A stretch of 30,713 nucleotides of DNA from the NCBI GenBank assembly GCA_001579985.1, contig LRSR01011688.1, positions 1 through 30,713 of the forward strand. Direction: 5' to 3'. A program made the translations under genes and the position numbers. The notes under the pieces were generated by a model. The model ran no database searches. It saw nothing but the letters and a program-made list of their open reading frames with translations, and was not told where the DNA came from. Position 1 is the stretch's first letter, and every line of letters begins with the position of its first letter. This document shows, piece by piece, positions 8,435-19,074 of the stretch. Source of the DNA: Hypsibius dujardini. Taxonomy: Eukaryota; Tardigrada; Eutardigrada; Parachela; Hypsibiidae.

Positions 8435-11400
8435 ATGAACGCTGCAATCATTTTAGCCATTGTCTGTGTGACCGGTGAGTTATTAACTTACACGTTCAAT
8501 CACTGAATAATTTTTTTTGGGTTGTTATGTCTGCATGACTTCTGTCTACTCAAGTTTGTGTTTGGTTAACTGCCTATCTGCCTGCTTCCATCTCTTTGTT
8601 TTGTCTGTCTGTTTGTTTGTCTTTCTGTCTCCCTTTGTGTGTCACTTTGTCGATCTGTCTCTCCGTCCGTCTGTCTGTTTTTCTGTTTATTTGTCTGCTT
8701 ATCTTTTTTCTGTTTGTCTGGCAGGCTGGTTGGTTGTCTGTCTCGCGCTCTGCCCACCTAGTGGGCTGGGCTCGGTGACCTGCCCACCTGCCTGTCTTCT
8801 TCGTCCGTCTCACTGCTTGACTGATCTTTTAACCAGCCTCGGTTTCAGTTTTCTTTATGATGATTACTAACCTTTTAGGCATCAATGCCAGTCCTAGTTT
8901 CCTTAGGACGGTGAACGTCCAGTCACAGTTCCTAAGATGGCCCAATCCATCCACTATACCATACTACCTTGACCCTTCTTACAGTTAGTTTATCTTCCTT
9001 TTGTCGCAACATATATGTACATGAATCACAATCTAGAACTTGTCTGTGACAGCTCCAGTCGAACAAGCTTTGATTAAAGCCGCTATGCAAAAGATTACCG
9101 ACGATATGAGCGGTTGCGTGGGCTTCACGGAGGTTGCTCCAATTAGCACTGATTTCAAAGTCAAGATCACACCTGTGCAGGTGGACGGGTATGTGCTCCT
9201 GTACATGTCTGTCTATCTGTATGTATGTCCGTCCGTGGGTCTGTCCGTCCTGTCTGTCTGTCTGTCTGTCTATCTGTCTGTCTGTCTGTCTGTCTGTCTA
9301 TATGTTTGTCTGTACATCTGCCTGCCTGTTTGCTTGTCTGTTCGTGTTATATTGTTATTGTTCATCTGTAGAACAACGCCGGAACAGTTCTGCTACAGCT
9401 ACCCGGGAATGTACAAAGAAGGCACCAAGACTGAACAGCGTTTGGTGTTGAGTCGAGGCACGACTGGATGCTTCGACGGCAACCTGCGCTCCCTGATGAA
9501 GTACTTTGCAGTTCTGCTGGGCAAGCGGAATGAGCATCAGCGGTCCGACCGTGACCAGTTTATCACCGTAGAAAATTCGGCCCTACAAGCGAGTAAATAG
9601 AGTATATGAATAATTCAAATAAAATTTTATTATAAAATGTCACCGGTTTCGAAAAATCCAGAAACATCTCAATAATTTCCAGACGACTACAGCAAATCCG
9701 CATACCGACTGTACACGGCCACGGAAGCCTATTCCGGGGCGTTCCCATACGATTACTGCTCCATTACGCATAATCGCCAAACAGACTTTGCCAATCCTGG
9801 AGGCAAGTCCTTCACCGTCAACAAGGCCCCCTTCTTCATCCCGGCGTACCCGCGTCTGAGTAATACGGATTGTCAGCTGATTAGTCTGTTGTATCCGGGA
9901 TGCGAGAGGAAAAAGTGTGCACCCTGTAAGTAACTTGGCCGACCTCCAGACGGATAGACAGACAGACCTGCAGACATTGAGGAATACAGACAGATACACA
10001 AAAAAGCAGACTTAACAGACGGATGAACAGAGAAACGGAAACATAAGCAGACAGGTAGACAGAGAGACAGAAAGAGGCAGACAGACAGACAAGCAGATAG
10101 ACAAAGAGAGGCAGACAGGCAGGCAGGCAAATAGACAGACAGGCAGGCAGACACACCGAGAGACCGGGGGACAGATAGGCAGGCAGACACATGCAGTCAG
10201 ACGAAGACAAGTCTAGACAAGAAGATGGGCAGACAAGTAATCAAAACCCATTCTTTCCAGTGGATTGTGCTGGCCTCACTACTCCGAAACCATTTGTCAC
10301 TGCTGCCCAAACTGCTGCTCAAACAACACCAGCACTGTCCACAGGAGCGCCTCTCATTTGCACGACAGCCGATGGGATTACAACCGTGGTACCAACTACT
10401 GTGGCACCAACTACTACTCCAGCTGCGACAACTACCCCGGCGGCATCCACGACAGCAGATGTACCAACCACCGTGGTGACGACAATTGCTACAACAATCG
10501 CTCCGCAAATTCGAACACCATGTGTGAACGCTGACTTTAAGGATTTTTGCGAAAAAGCACCGACTGCTTCGTTGCTGTTCGAAGCGGGTGCTACCCCAAC
10601 CGATGACATATATGTCCTGTTCTCCGGCAACTGCGCCATGAAGTACAAAATTGGCCAAGGCACTGGCAATCAGGCTATCATCCCAATCAATGACGGCAAA
10701 CCTAACCCGGTTGACATTGGCGAGTTGTATCCTGGGTACGACAAATTCGGATTGAATTCAGACATTACCTTCGCGTATATCGACGGCGAATATGGACCTG
10801 TTTATCTTGCAAATGACAACCAGGTATTTGCCTGCCTGCCTGCCTGCCTGCCTGCTTACCTGCCTGCCTGCCTGCCTGCTTACCTGTGCGTATGGATGTC
10901 CGTCTGTCTATCTATCTGTCTGTCTGTCTGTCTGCTTGTCTGTGGCTGATAATGTATTGCTTTTATTACACAGCCAAAATCTGCTGCGGCATGCCCTTTT
11001 CCGAGCGTTGCTGGTGCATCATGTGATGGTACAACTTGGGCCGCGCCACTCTTCCCAAATTCAGTGTCAACGAACGCTCCTGATGCAGCTGACACCACCG
11101 TTCTTGAACACGATCAATTTTTCCATATTATTTCTGAGGGTATGTAATCGTATGAATTGGTTTCCCATTCAATGGCAACTTCTCAATCTGTATATGCGTC
11201 TGTATGCATATCAGTCTGTGAGTTTGTGTCTCGCCGTCTATCTGTTGTCTGTTTGTCAACCTGTCTGTCTATCTGTCTATCTGTCTGGCTGCCAGTCTGT
11301 CTGTCTGTCAGTCTGTTTTTCTTTCTTCTGCCTGCCTGCTTGCCTGTCTGTCTGCCTCTTTGTCTGTCTGTCTGTTTGTCTGTCTGTCTTCCTGTCTGTC

Positions 11401-11982
11401 ATTCTGTCTGGCTGTCAGTCCCTCTGTATGTTTTGCGGCGTTCCGGTAGCGGCTTACCTGTTTGAGTTTCTGCTTGCTGGCCGATCATTTTGCCTTTTAT
11501 TTTTGTTCACTTGACTGACAGAGGAAGGATCGCGGCTTCTCTGCGTGAGTAACCAGGGTCGTCCCACCGCTGCTCCCAACACTGCTGACTGTTTGGACAT
11601 CGCTGACCAGATCGCCATGATTTATAAAGTGACCGCTGTGCAGTATGTAAATGCCCCCAAGTCGAGCCCACCGGGTTTGCTTATCTTCGGCACGGACACA
11701 GACGGGATTCCGTTGATTGCATTCGGTGACTTCGGGACCGAGCCAGAGACGGTTCCTCCCACTACTCCCGTTGCTCCTTACTCCTTCCATCCGAAAGCCG
11801 GCCCGAAAAAGTTCGACGTAAGTCATTACTAATATCGAAAACACGTATGCTCTGTATCCTCTGGTACGTCACTACTTTTCACAGTCTATCTGGATTTCAA
11901 ATGATAGGAATCAATGCTGTTTCAGAGTTACGGTGGAGCCTTCCCAGTCAAGACCTACACTTTGGGCGTCTGCAGTCCGTAA
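8435..11982 (+). CDS. Secreted astacin-like pseudoprotease with mucin-like linker and unrecognised C-terminal region
   Basis: Exons are 8435-8474, 8879-8983, 9053-9188, 9372-9592, 9683-9925, 10261-10823, 10974-11139, 11522-11817 and 11926-11982, giving 608 aa. The first five exons match the neighbouring gene in phase and almost in length. The N-terminus (MNAAIILAIVCVTG) is a signal peptide and RWPNPSTIPYYLDP starts the astacin fold. The zinc site is again KYFAVLLGKRN (137-147) followed by EHQRSDRD, and the Met-turn again reads SITHN, so it is catalytically dead. Exon 6 starts like the paralog (LDCAGL-xx-PKP ... GAPLxCT) but then runs into a Thr/Pro/Ala/Val-rich linker (about residues 288-330), probably O-glycosylated. 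The last 270 residues, with several cysteines, are not recognised; blocks such as DIYVLFSG and DITFAYIDGEYG faintly recall hemopexin repeats. AATAAA at 12603 is a possible distant poly(A) signal. Confidence 0.78.
8595..8725. repeat. TCTG/TTTG-type microsatellite in intron 1 of the second astacin-like gene
   Basis: Imperfect TCTG tract; it produces spurious frames on both strands. Confidence 0.75.
9206..9340. repeat. (TCTG)n microsatellite in intron 3 of the second astacin-like gene
   Basis: Long clean TCTG run, positionally equivalent to the tract at 5789-5885. Confidence 0.9.
9955..10195. repeat. (CAGA)n/(GGCA)n microsatellite in intron 5 of the second astacin-like gene
   Basis: Imperfect CAGA units with GGCAGGCA interludes, same flipped polarity as the equivalent intron at 6503-6668. 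Confidence 0.85.
10829..10945. repeat. (CCTG)n to (TCTG)n compound microsatellite in intron 6
   Basis: It begins within ten bases of the exon 6 donor (10824). CCTG units give way to TCTG units, so the array nearly abuts the splice site. Confidence 0.88.
11195..11440. repeat. (TCTG)n microsatellite in intron 7 of the second astacin-like gene
   Basis: About 245 bp of TCTG with CCTG and TTTG variants. Confidence 0.85.
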
Positions 11983-12337
11983 TGGATCTCCAAACGAACA
12001 GGCTGGAAGGCTGAATGGGTGTTGTTGCACAATAGTTCCATTGCGTGACATGTTTCCTATTAGCGTCGCAGAAGAACTCTGAAACTTAACTCTGAAACCT
12101 AGAAGAACCTAAAAACTCAAACGACGCGGTGTGGCGCTAATTTTTTGCCTCAATATCGCTCGTTTGCCTGTGTCTGCCGGCCTGCTGGTCTATTTGACTT
12201 TACGCCTGTATGTCTATAGACATGTTTTCCTAATTAAAGGTATGTGTGACTTTCGGTCATTCCCTCTGTCTGCTAGTCTGACTGCATCTGCCTGTATGTC
12301 TTGCCAGTATGGCTGTCTGTCTGCCTGTCTGCCTGCC

Positions 12338-12372
<35 letters not shown>

Positions 12373-12661
12373 AATCCTTTTTCGATTCCATTCGCAGTCT
12401 GTCTGATTAGCCTAGCCCTTGATGTGCGAGAGGCCCACGGAGCTGGCGTCACCAGTTTTATTTCAACAGTAATGAGAAATCATGCATACGTCACTGTTTT
12501 GTTTATCTGTGACTATCACATCTCATCCACGTAATTAATCATGCCAATCAGTATCAAGCCAAATTGTGAAAAGAAGCAAAAATACGGCCTACAACAAACG
12601 TTGAATAAAAATCGAATAAAACAAAAAATCCCCAAGTCAGTAGTCAGTCAGTCAAACAGGA
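11983..12661. other. Spacer between convergent astacin-like gene and ACADS
   Basis: Holds a TCTG/CCTG tract (12270-12372). AATAAA at 12603-12608 and a second at about 12615 could serve the plus-strand gene. TTTATT near 12456-12461 reads AATAAA on the minus strand and could end the ACADS transcript, so the two 3' ends may overlap. No gene is seen. Confidence 0.55.
12270..12372. repeat. (TCTG)n microsatellite
   Basis: The clean end of the array at about 12335-12372 is uninterrupted TCTG. Confidence 0.88.
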
Positions 12662-13158
12662 TTATTTGAGGCCGTACTCCTTCAGCAAGTTCCCTGCAAT
12701 CACGAGCCGCTGAATCTCCGACGTGCCCTCGTAAATCTCAGTGATGCGGGCGTCGCGGTAGTGCCGTTCCGCCGGCATGTCCGACACATATCCCATCCCG
12801 CCGAGAATCTGTATGGACTGGTGTGCGATGAACGTGGCCGCTTCCGAGGCGCTCAACTTGGCCATCGCAGCTTCCTATTAAAACCAGGTGTTTATTCCCA
12901 TAGACAGCTCCTAAATCAGGCAAGATGTTTGAGTTCCAGACATGTCTCACCTTTGTGTAATTTTTCCCAGCGTCCTTGAGCATGGCAGCCCTCCAGGTGA
13001 GGAGACGGGAGCTCTCCAGTTTTAATGCCATATCTGCCAGCTTCATCTGCACCAGGAAAAAATACAATGAATTGTATGTCTCTGTGTTTGTCTATCTGAT
13101 TGCCTGCCTGTCTGTCTCCTTGTTTGTTTGTTTGTTTGGTTGTTTGGTTGCTTGTTTG

Positions 13159-13227
<69 letters not shown>

Positions 13228-16118
13228 AGTCTTTCTATCTGTCTGCATGCCAGCCTGGTTGTCCGACTGGTCTGTTTATTTGTCTGTCTACGCTTGTCTG
13301 TCAATCTGCCTTCCTGTCTGCTGGACTGCTTGGCTGTATGCTTGCTTGCTTTCTGGTGTAGTTGTTTGTTTGTCTGCTCTCTTGGCTTCGCTCACGAACC
13401 TGAATTGCCTGCAACTTGGTGAGCGGTGCACCGAACGCCTCCCGTTTCGCGGCGTAGTCCACCGCACAGTCCAACGCTGCCTGTCCGATCCCGAGCGCCT
13501 GACCGGCCACCCCAATCCTTCCGGCATCCAGCGTAATCATGGCAATCTTAAATCCCTCTCCTAATTGGCCGATGACATTAGCTTTCGGAATGCGGCAGTC
13601 CTCAAAAATCAGACTGACGGTGGAGCTAGCGCGAATGCCCAGTTTGTCCTCTTTCTTGCCGATGGAGAAGCCGGGCGCGTTCTTCGGAACGGCGAAGCAG
13701 CTAATGCCCTTGTGCTTTTTCGCTTTGTCGGTTGTGGCAAACACCTGAGTAACAGAGCTATGGAGCATGGGGCAGCTCAGGAAGATCCCGAAGGAAATCC
13801 ACAGACAACAAGCATACAACCAGATCAGACAGGCAGACATCCAGGTCCACAGACACTCAGACTGACAGATAGACAGGCAGACAAACAAACTGACTGAGAG
13901 ATAAACAAATTCAAAGGCACAGAGAATTAGGAAAACAGACAAACAAGCAGATAGATCGAGAGGCCGACCGACACATAGACAGATCGAAAGCCCGACAGAG
14001 ACTGTTAAATAGACCGGGAGACGTACAACGGCAGCTTCGGCTTCGTATCCGTTCGTAATCCAGGCTTTCGTTCCATTCAACACCCATTCATCGCCAACGA
14101 GTCTGGCGGTGGTCGACGCCGCTCCTGCATCGCTACCATTCCCTAAAATATCCAGCAGATTTCAATGGAAGCCCGAAGAGGATCGCCAGACGGTTAAGGC
14201 ACGACTGAATCGTAAACAGACTGGCCGAAAATCAGGCACAACAGCAGAGAGGCAGATAGACACATACGCAAACAGACAGACCAACATTCAAGTAGACAGT
14301 CCTGGATAAATTTAGGCAGACACATTTGCGGAAATCAGACCAACAGTCAGACAGGTAGACCGACAGTCAGACAGTCATGCGGATAGACAGATACACAGAT
14401 AGACAGAAAGTCAGTCAGTCAGTCAGACAGACAGACAGTCAGACAGACAGACAGACAGTCAGATAGGTAGACCGACAGTCAGACAGTCATGCAGACAGAC
14501 AGAGACACAGATAGACAGACAGATAGACAGACAAGTTTAAAGATAGACGTGAAGAAGAAAGAAAGATGAGAATGCGGCACAGAAAGGTGCAGCGAAGTGT
14601 ACCTGGCTCACTCAGTCCAAAGCAGCCGATTCGTTCACCGGAAGTAAACGGCGTGACGAACTGCTTTTTCAGCTCTTCACTGGCATAATTATCCAGCGGA
14701 CCCAGATAAAGTGTCTGAAATACGGAAATGAACTATTGAAGAGATTGAAGACCGGGGAGCAGGGTGAAAACACCTTACGTTGTGTGCACTCATGATGACG
14801 CCTGCGGACGCGCAGCCTCTGCTAATTTCCTCCATGGCAATGGCGTATGCAAGGTAGTCCAAACCGGCGCCGCCGTACTTCTCCTCCGTCGTGATCCCCA
14901 TTAAACCCAACTTTCCCATCTCCAGTATCTGTAAAACAGAGACATAACAATCACAAAACACATCGTACGCAACCTGGTTGAATGGATCGAGACAAAATCC
15001 GCCCAGTTCATTGAGGCACAACTCGATTGATTGATGAATTTAACAAGCCGCAGCTGAATGAAATACCCATTTGCTTGATTGATCTATTGATGTATTCACA
15101 CTTATATTTTTAAAATTCTTGTTCGCCGAGGAAACACGCCTTCAAAACAAACCAAAATTAAACCGTTATTCTCTGAGTAGTTATTAAATAATTTTCTTGA
15201 TAGCAACCGGTTTCACTTGATTGTTAAAGACTTGACTAACTGAAAGGGTATTTCCCAGTAGAAACCTACTCTTAATTGATTTATTGACGTAATGTATCAA
15301 TATTTTCATAATTCCCTGTTCTTATAAAGAGAACCTACTGAAAATAAAAATCACACTGTAACTCATTCTTCAAACCTATCTTCATCTTCCTACACACCAG
15401 AGACTGGTTTTATTTACTCTTAAACAACCAGCTGAACAGAAGCGCGTTCCAGCATACAATTAAATGCTTGATTGATCTATTGATGGGCGCAGCACTTGTT
15501 CGATAACCACCTTGCTTGATTGATCTATTGATGGGCGCAGCACTTGTTGGATAGCCGCCTTGCTTGATTGATCTATTGATGGGCGCAGCACTTGTTCGAT
15601 AACCGCCTTGCTTGATTGGTTGATTAAAAGCATTAACAAATATTTTCAAAATGTGTTCTTCTTCGGCTAGATGTTATTTACTGCTTCAATCAACGAGAAT
15701 TCCTGCCGACCTGTTCTTTCGGGAAGCGGTGCTCTTTATCGATCGCACCGGCGATCGGTTTGAGTTGGTTATCCGCGAAATTTCGGCATGTTTCCTTGAG
15801 CATCTGATGGGTGTCCGGCAAATCGATGATGCTGACGGGCGCGCTGCTCGTCGACGCCTGTCGGAGATGCATTTCTGAAACCAGACACGAAAAAAATATT
15901 TTAACATGAAACATAATTTCACTTTCAGAAATAGGAAATGTTGTTTGGGGATACACACCCGTATATTATGACTGCAGTGAAGCACAGTGAAGTAGAGTGT
16001 GTACAGTCATAATATACGGGTGGGTCTAAAAAGCAGCACCAATTGGTCACGACAGTACAGTACTTTGTAAAGTGGTCGCACGACGCAGCGTCATCCCCAG
16101 GGTCCCACAACGAGCCAT
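12662..16118 (-). CDS. ACADS: Short-chain acyl-CoA dehydrogenase, mitochondrial, eight exons
   Basis: Exons in order of transcription are 16118-16064, 15874-15711, 14928-14779, 14714-14603, 14142-14027, 13744-13400, 13046-12951 and 12874-12662, giving 416 aa (human 412). The enzyme is an FAD flavoprotein of the mitochondrial matrix that oxidises butyryl-CoA in beta-oxidation. Exon 1 encodes [18 protein letters not shown], an Arg-rich amphipathic targeting peptide, which decides this start. Hallmarks include [77 protein letters not shown] and [13 protein letters not shown], whose first Glu after Tyr is the catalytic base. All junction phases agree; the donor of exon 2 (GTCGGC) is a weak match. 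Introns are loaded with TCTG/CAGA tracts. It is head-to-head with RRP15 at 458 bp. Confidence 0.95.
13078..13375. repeat. (TCTG)n/(TTTG)n microsatellite in an ACADS intron
   Basis: It fills most of the intron between exons 6 and 7. On the sense strand of ACADS it reads as CAGA. Confidence 0.9.
13798..14010. repeat. (CAGA)n microsatellite in an ACADS intron
   Basis: Degenerate ACAG/CAGA units with opposite polarity to the tract in the neighbouring intron at 13078-13375. Confidence 0.8.
14215..14540. repeat. (CAGA)n/(CAGT)n microsatellite in an ACADS intron
   Basis: Contains a nested duplication: the TCAGATAGGTAGACCGACAG type segment near 14460 repeats one near 14350. Confidence 0.85.
15466..15609. 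repeat. 48-bp minisatellite, three copies, in ACADS intron 2
   Basis: Three 48-bp units each start GCTTGATTGATCTATTGATG and continue through GGCGCAGCACTTGTT; a fourth partial copy (GCTTGATTGGTTGATT) ends near 15625. Units differ by a few substitutions. Because 48 is a multiple of three, the antisense frame shows a 16-residue repeat, which is not evidence of coding. Confidence 0.92.
15956..16022. repeat. 18-bp perfect inverted repeat (hairpin) in ACADS intron 1
   Basis: CACCCGTATATTATGACT (15956-15973) is followed after 31 nt by its exact reverse complement (16005-16022). It may be a foldback remnant or an intronic hairpin RNA. Confidence 0.8.
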
Positions 16119-16575
16119 TCTATTTTTCAGGGGTCTAGATTTTTCGACCGAAAAATCTGCTTTTGAAATTAAAATAGTACAGAAAAATTACAAGTGATTA
16201 TCTGGGAAGTTCGGACGCAGTCAGGAGTGGAGCAAAATATATTTGGACTTCGAACTTTGGATTGGTGGAATCGAAGCATAAAAAGCCGAGAACTGCTGTA
16301 CAAAGTCGCGAACCGTGGACAAACCGCGAACAGCGGTAAAACAATCTCGAACATCAGTGACAACATTGCGAACAGCTGTAACAAGGGTGCGAATTGTGCC
16401 CAGATCGCGAACAGTTGTAAATAAGTTCCGGACAATCGTGGGAAAATTACGAACAACTGTACAAAACTCGCGAACAATTAGACAAAGAAGCCGAATTAAG
16501 CACACAGAACGAGATTTCGTCATCCTTTCCTCAAACGTTATTTCATTTTTTTCTCGCAGTTGTTGCTCCCAAAAA
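16119..16575. promoter_or_regulatory. Shared ACADS/RRP15 head-to-head promoter region
   Basis: The 457 bp between the two start codons must hold both promoters. Near the ACADS start is GATTTTTCG-AC-CGAAAAATC (16138-16157), a palindrome with a 2-base centre. A heptad-length repeat array follows (about 16281-16500). A good acceptor TTTTTTCTCGCAG ends at 16559, 16 bases before the RRP15 ATG, so RRP15 has either a spliced 5' UTR or a trans-splice acceptor there. Confidence 0.5.
16281..16500. repeat. Degenerate 21/18-bp tandem repeat upstream of RRP15
   Basis: About ten units, most ending CGCGAAC or a variant, mostly 21 bp with two of 18 bp, for example AGCTGTAACAAGGGTGCGAAT next to ATCAGTGACAACATTGCGAAC. 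It is highly diverged. All unit lengths are multiples of three and the plus-strand frame stays open, but it has no ATG of its own. Confidence 0.7.
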
Positions 16576-18301
16576 ATGGCGGATATTGAAGTGGAAAAGC
16601 CTGCAGCAGCGACGGGTGGGTTTTCCGATGCCATCTCGCGAATCCTCAGTCACACTGGTGTGCCGAGGCCGAAGCGGATAAAGCGAGAGAAAGCGGAGGA
16701 GCCGGAGGAAAAGCCTATTATTTCAGACCTTTCCACTACACAGCCGGGCAATCCAGATGGGAACGACGGGGATGTTGTGGAAATTAAACCCACAATAAAG
16801 AAATCGACCCTTCGAGGGCGGCATCTTTCGGTAAACTGCCTTGGAAGAGAAAATATTGGAAGATGTATTGCGATCGTGTTGGTTGATTGGTTGATTGGCT
16901 GCATTGTTGTTGATTTGATTGATCTTATTGTGTGTTTGATTGCTTCGTTGATTGATTGGTTGATTGGCTGCATTGTTGTTGATTTGATTGATCTTATTGT
17001 GGGTTTGATTGCTTCGTTGATTGATGTGGTTTGCCGCCGGTTCGTTTTGAAAAACAGCAATAAAGCCGAGTAACATTAAAAAAAATTCGAGCAGCTTGTT
17101 AAACGCAATTTTTTTGTTCCATTGACGCGTTTTAGTATTTAAAGACAATAATCAAAACGAAATTAAAAGTAATTATTTTATTTTATTTGAGAATCTGTTT
17201 ATATTCTTCTCTGCTTGATTTGTTGATTGATTATTATCTGAGTCTTTATTTTGCAGAAGCAGGAACGTGATCCGTGGCATGTCCTACCAGATGTCACGGA
17301 ACGTGAGCGAGAGCGGAAGCTCACAAAGATCGCCACAAAGTACGTTGCTTCGGCGTTGCTGAAATTTTCCGGAAAAAGTGTGATCAAAAAATCTCAATTA
17401 TTTTTTTAAAAGAATCTGTCAGCTAAAAGGGTTCCGATAAATTATGGTCGATAAAATAATATTCCCGACTTTTTTAAGTTCAAGGAAATAAACCCTAATG
17501 TTTTGATGAATTTCAATAACATTCAAATGAATGATTGGAATTATTTAAAAAACGCCAATTCCTTACGATTGATTGATTGATTGATTAAAATTATTTAAAA
17601 ATCTAGTTCCTATTGATTGATTGAGTGATTGATTGATTGATTTGTCAGAAGTTATTCTTGATGTTTCCTATTAAATTATTTATATTTCAGGGGTGTGGTG
17701 CAGTTATTCAACGCCGTGAGGGCACAGCAAAGTTCGCTGGAGGAGAAATTGGAGGAAGCCGGTCCGTCCTTTCGGAAGAGCGAGCAAGCCCTCAAGAGTG
17801 TTTCAAAAGGCGACTTCCTCGATCTCCTTAAAAATCCCTCCGGTTCGGTCAAAATCCGACGCGCCGCAGTAAGAATCATCCGTTATCTTTTCTTTCTTTA
17901 AACTTTCCCATTCATTCTGAGAAGGATAGTGTTTGTTGTTTAAACATTATACTCTAATAATTGTCCCACTTAAATGTCGATTTGTATTTAAATAAAATTT
18001 GAATACATTTTATCACAAATAATGCGCAGTTTCTTTAGATCAGTTGAATAAATTTTAATAATCAATAAATTAATAGATTCTTTCAGCATTATTAAAGCAG
18101 GCTTCAAACTGTGCTTTGCAGACGGCGTCAGACGATTACGGTGAGGCAGAAGAGCCGAAGCGGTGGGAAGTTCTCGACGACGAGTATATGACAAGGAAAA
18201 GGACTGGCGAGGACAGCTCGGACGAAGATGACCGCGATGGCAATGCCGGCGGTTACGACGCGGAATCGGACAGTGGCGCTTCGTTGGAGGAGGTGTTTTA
18301 G
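16576..18301 (+). CDS. RRP15: RRP15-like ribosomal RNA processing protein
   Basis: Exons are 16576-16830, 17257-17339, 17691-17868 and 18122-18301, giving 231 aa. Rrp15 is a nucleolar pre-60S factor needed for 27S/28S and 5.8S rRNA maturation. Recognisable parts are GGFSDAISRIL near the N-terminus, a Lys/Glu-rich basic stretch, then the conserved core DVTERERERKLTKIATKGVV / QLFNAVRAQQ / KSVSKGDFLDLL, matching human TERNLQRIATRGVVQLFNAV and STVSKKDFI, then a WEVLDDEYM block and an acidic Asp/Glu/Ser tail. The ATG context AAAAATGG is good and it is the first in-frame ATG. The neighbour RPL3 and its snoRNAs serve the same large-subunit pathway, though they are 12 kb away and not co-transcribed. 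Confidence 0.92.
16882..17030. repeat. 69-bp tandem duplication in (TTGA)-rich RRP15 intron 1
   Basis: Two near-identical 69-bp units, each containing GGCTGCATTGTTGTTGATTT (starting 16897 and 16966). They differ mainly by TGTGTTTG against TGGGTTTG. Confidence 0.85.
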
Positions 18302-18561
18302 TTTACGTGTAAATCATACAGCTCTGCTGAGGTTACTTTGAAGGTCTTTGTTTTGGTTCTGGTGGGCCGTGTGGGACAACCGCACATTTGATTTGTTTAG
18401 TTGTTGATTGATTTATTGGCTGACAGAAAAATGCACTGCGCTTTCCTTTCGCGGCGTGTACTTCATACGCCTTCATAGAATGATCACAACAAATGAATTC
18501 AATCATATTGACAACGAAATCGTAAAGAAACTGCAATATAGTGCAGGGGATAGCGCTCGAA

Positions 18562-18567
18562 AATAAA
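18562..18567 (+). terminator. Poly(A) signal AATAAA, probable RRP15 3' end
   Basis: Canonical hexamer 261 bases after the RRP15 stop and the only one before MTERF3. Confidence 0.55.
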
Positions 18568-19074
18568 AAACGACAGGAAATGCTTAAGATGTGCAGTAAT
18601 GTGACTTAAGTCAATCAAAGCTTGATTGACACGTTTTACCCCTATGGCCAACCAGAACCCAAACAACGACCCTCAAGGTAACCTCAGCGCAGCTGTACAC
18701 GGCATGTTAAAAGGACTGAGGCTTCGGCAGAGAATTCAATTTCATGGTAGAATCGGTTTCTCTCTTGGGAGTGAGTGAAAAATTAATTTAAAAATTGAAT
18801 TATTAAAACATTTTTGAACCGACGGATGACCTCTGGAAATAAGGGAGGTCAGTGGGAGAAAAAAGATTTAACCTAAATTATGCATTTTCAATTGCGCAGT
18901 GCGCAATGCACATCTACGGGGAAAAACAATGCACAGTGCACAACGCACACTGCACAGCGAACTGCAACAACAGCAAATAAACCAAAACACTTCTTCCCCG
19001 AAACTTTTTCCCACCTGTTCTATCACACCCGAACGGCGATAAATTTCACGCTACAATCCCTGCCCCACCGTGAA
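18568..19074. other. Spacer upstream of MTERF3 with a GCGCA-rich repeat
   Basis: No gene is seen. At about 18890-18960 there are repeated GCGCAATGCACA-like words, related to repeats at 21165-21235 and 23137-23232. An in-frame ATG at 18880 lies inside this repeat, so it is not favoured as the MTERF3 start. Confidence 0.5.

Noticed and set aside
5269-14309. Many long frames made of Ser-Val-Cys-Leu or Thr-Asp-Arg-Gln repeats on both strands
   Set aside because: They are translations of (TCTG)n/(CAGA)n tracts inside introns or spacers, without start context, splice logic or homology.
15410-15649. Antisense 79-codon frame with a 16-residue repeat
   Set aside because: It is the 48-bp minisatellite inside an ACADS intron; unit length divisible by three explains the open frame.
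16315-16575. In-frame 87-codon extension of RRP15 upstream of its ATG
   Set aside because: It begins at GTG, has no ATG, and a strong splice acceptor ends at 16559, so it is outside the coding sequence.
18880-19074. Upstream in-frame ATG for MTERF3
   Set aside because: The added 65 residues come from the GCGCA/TGCACA repeat, while the ATG at 19075 opens a typical mitochondrial presequence.
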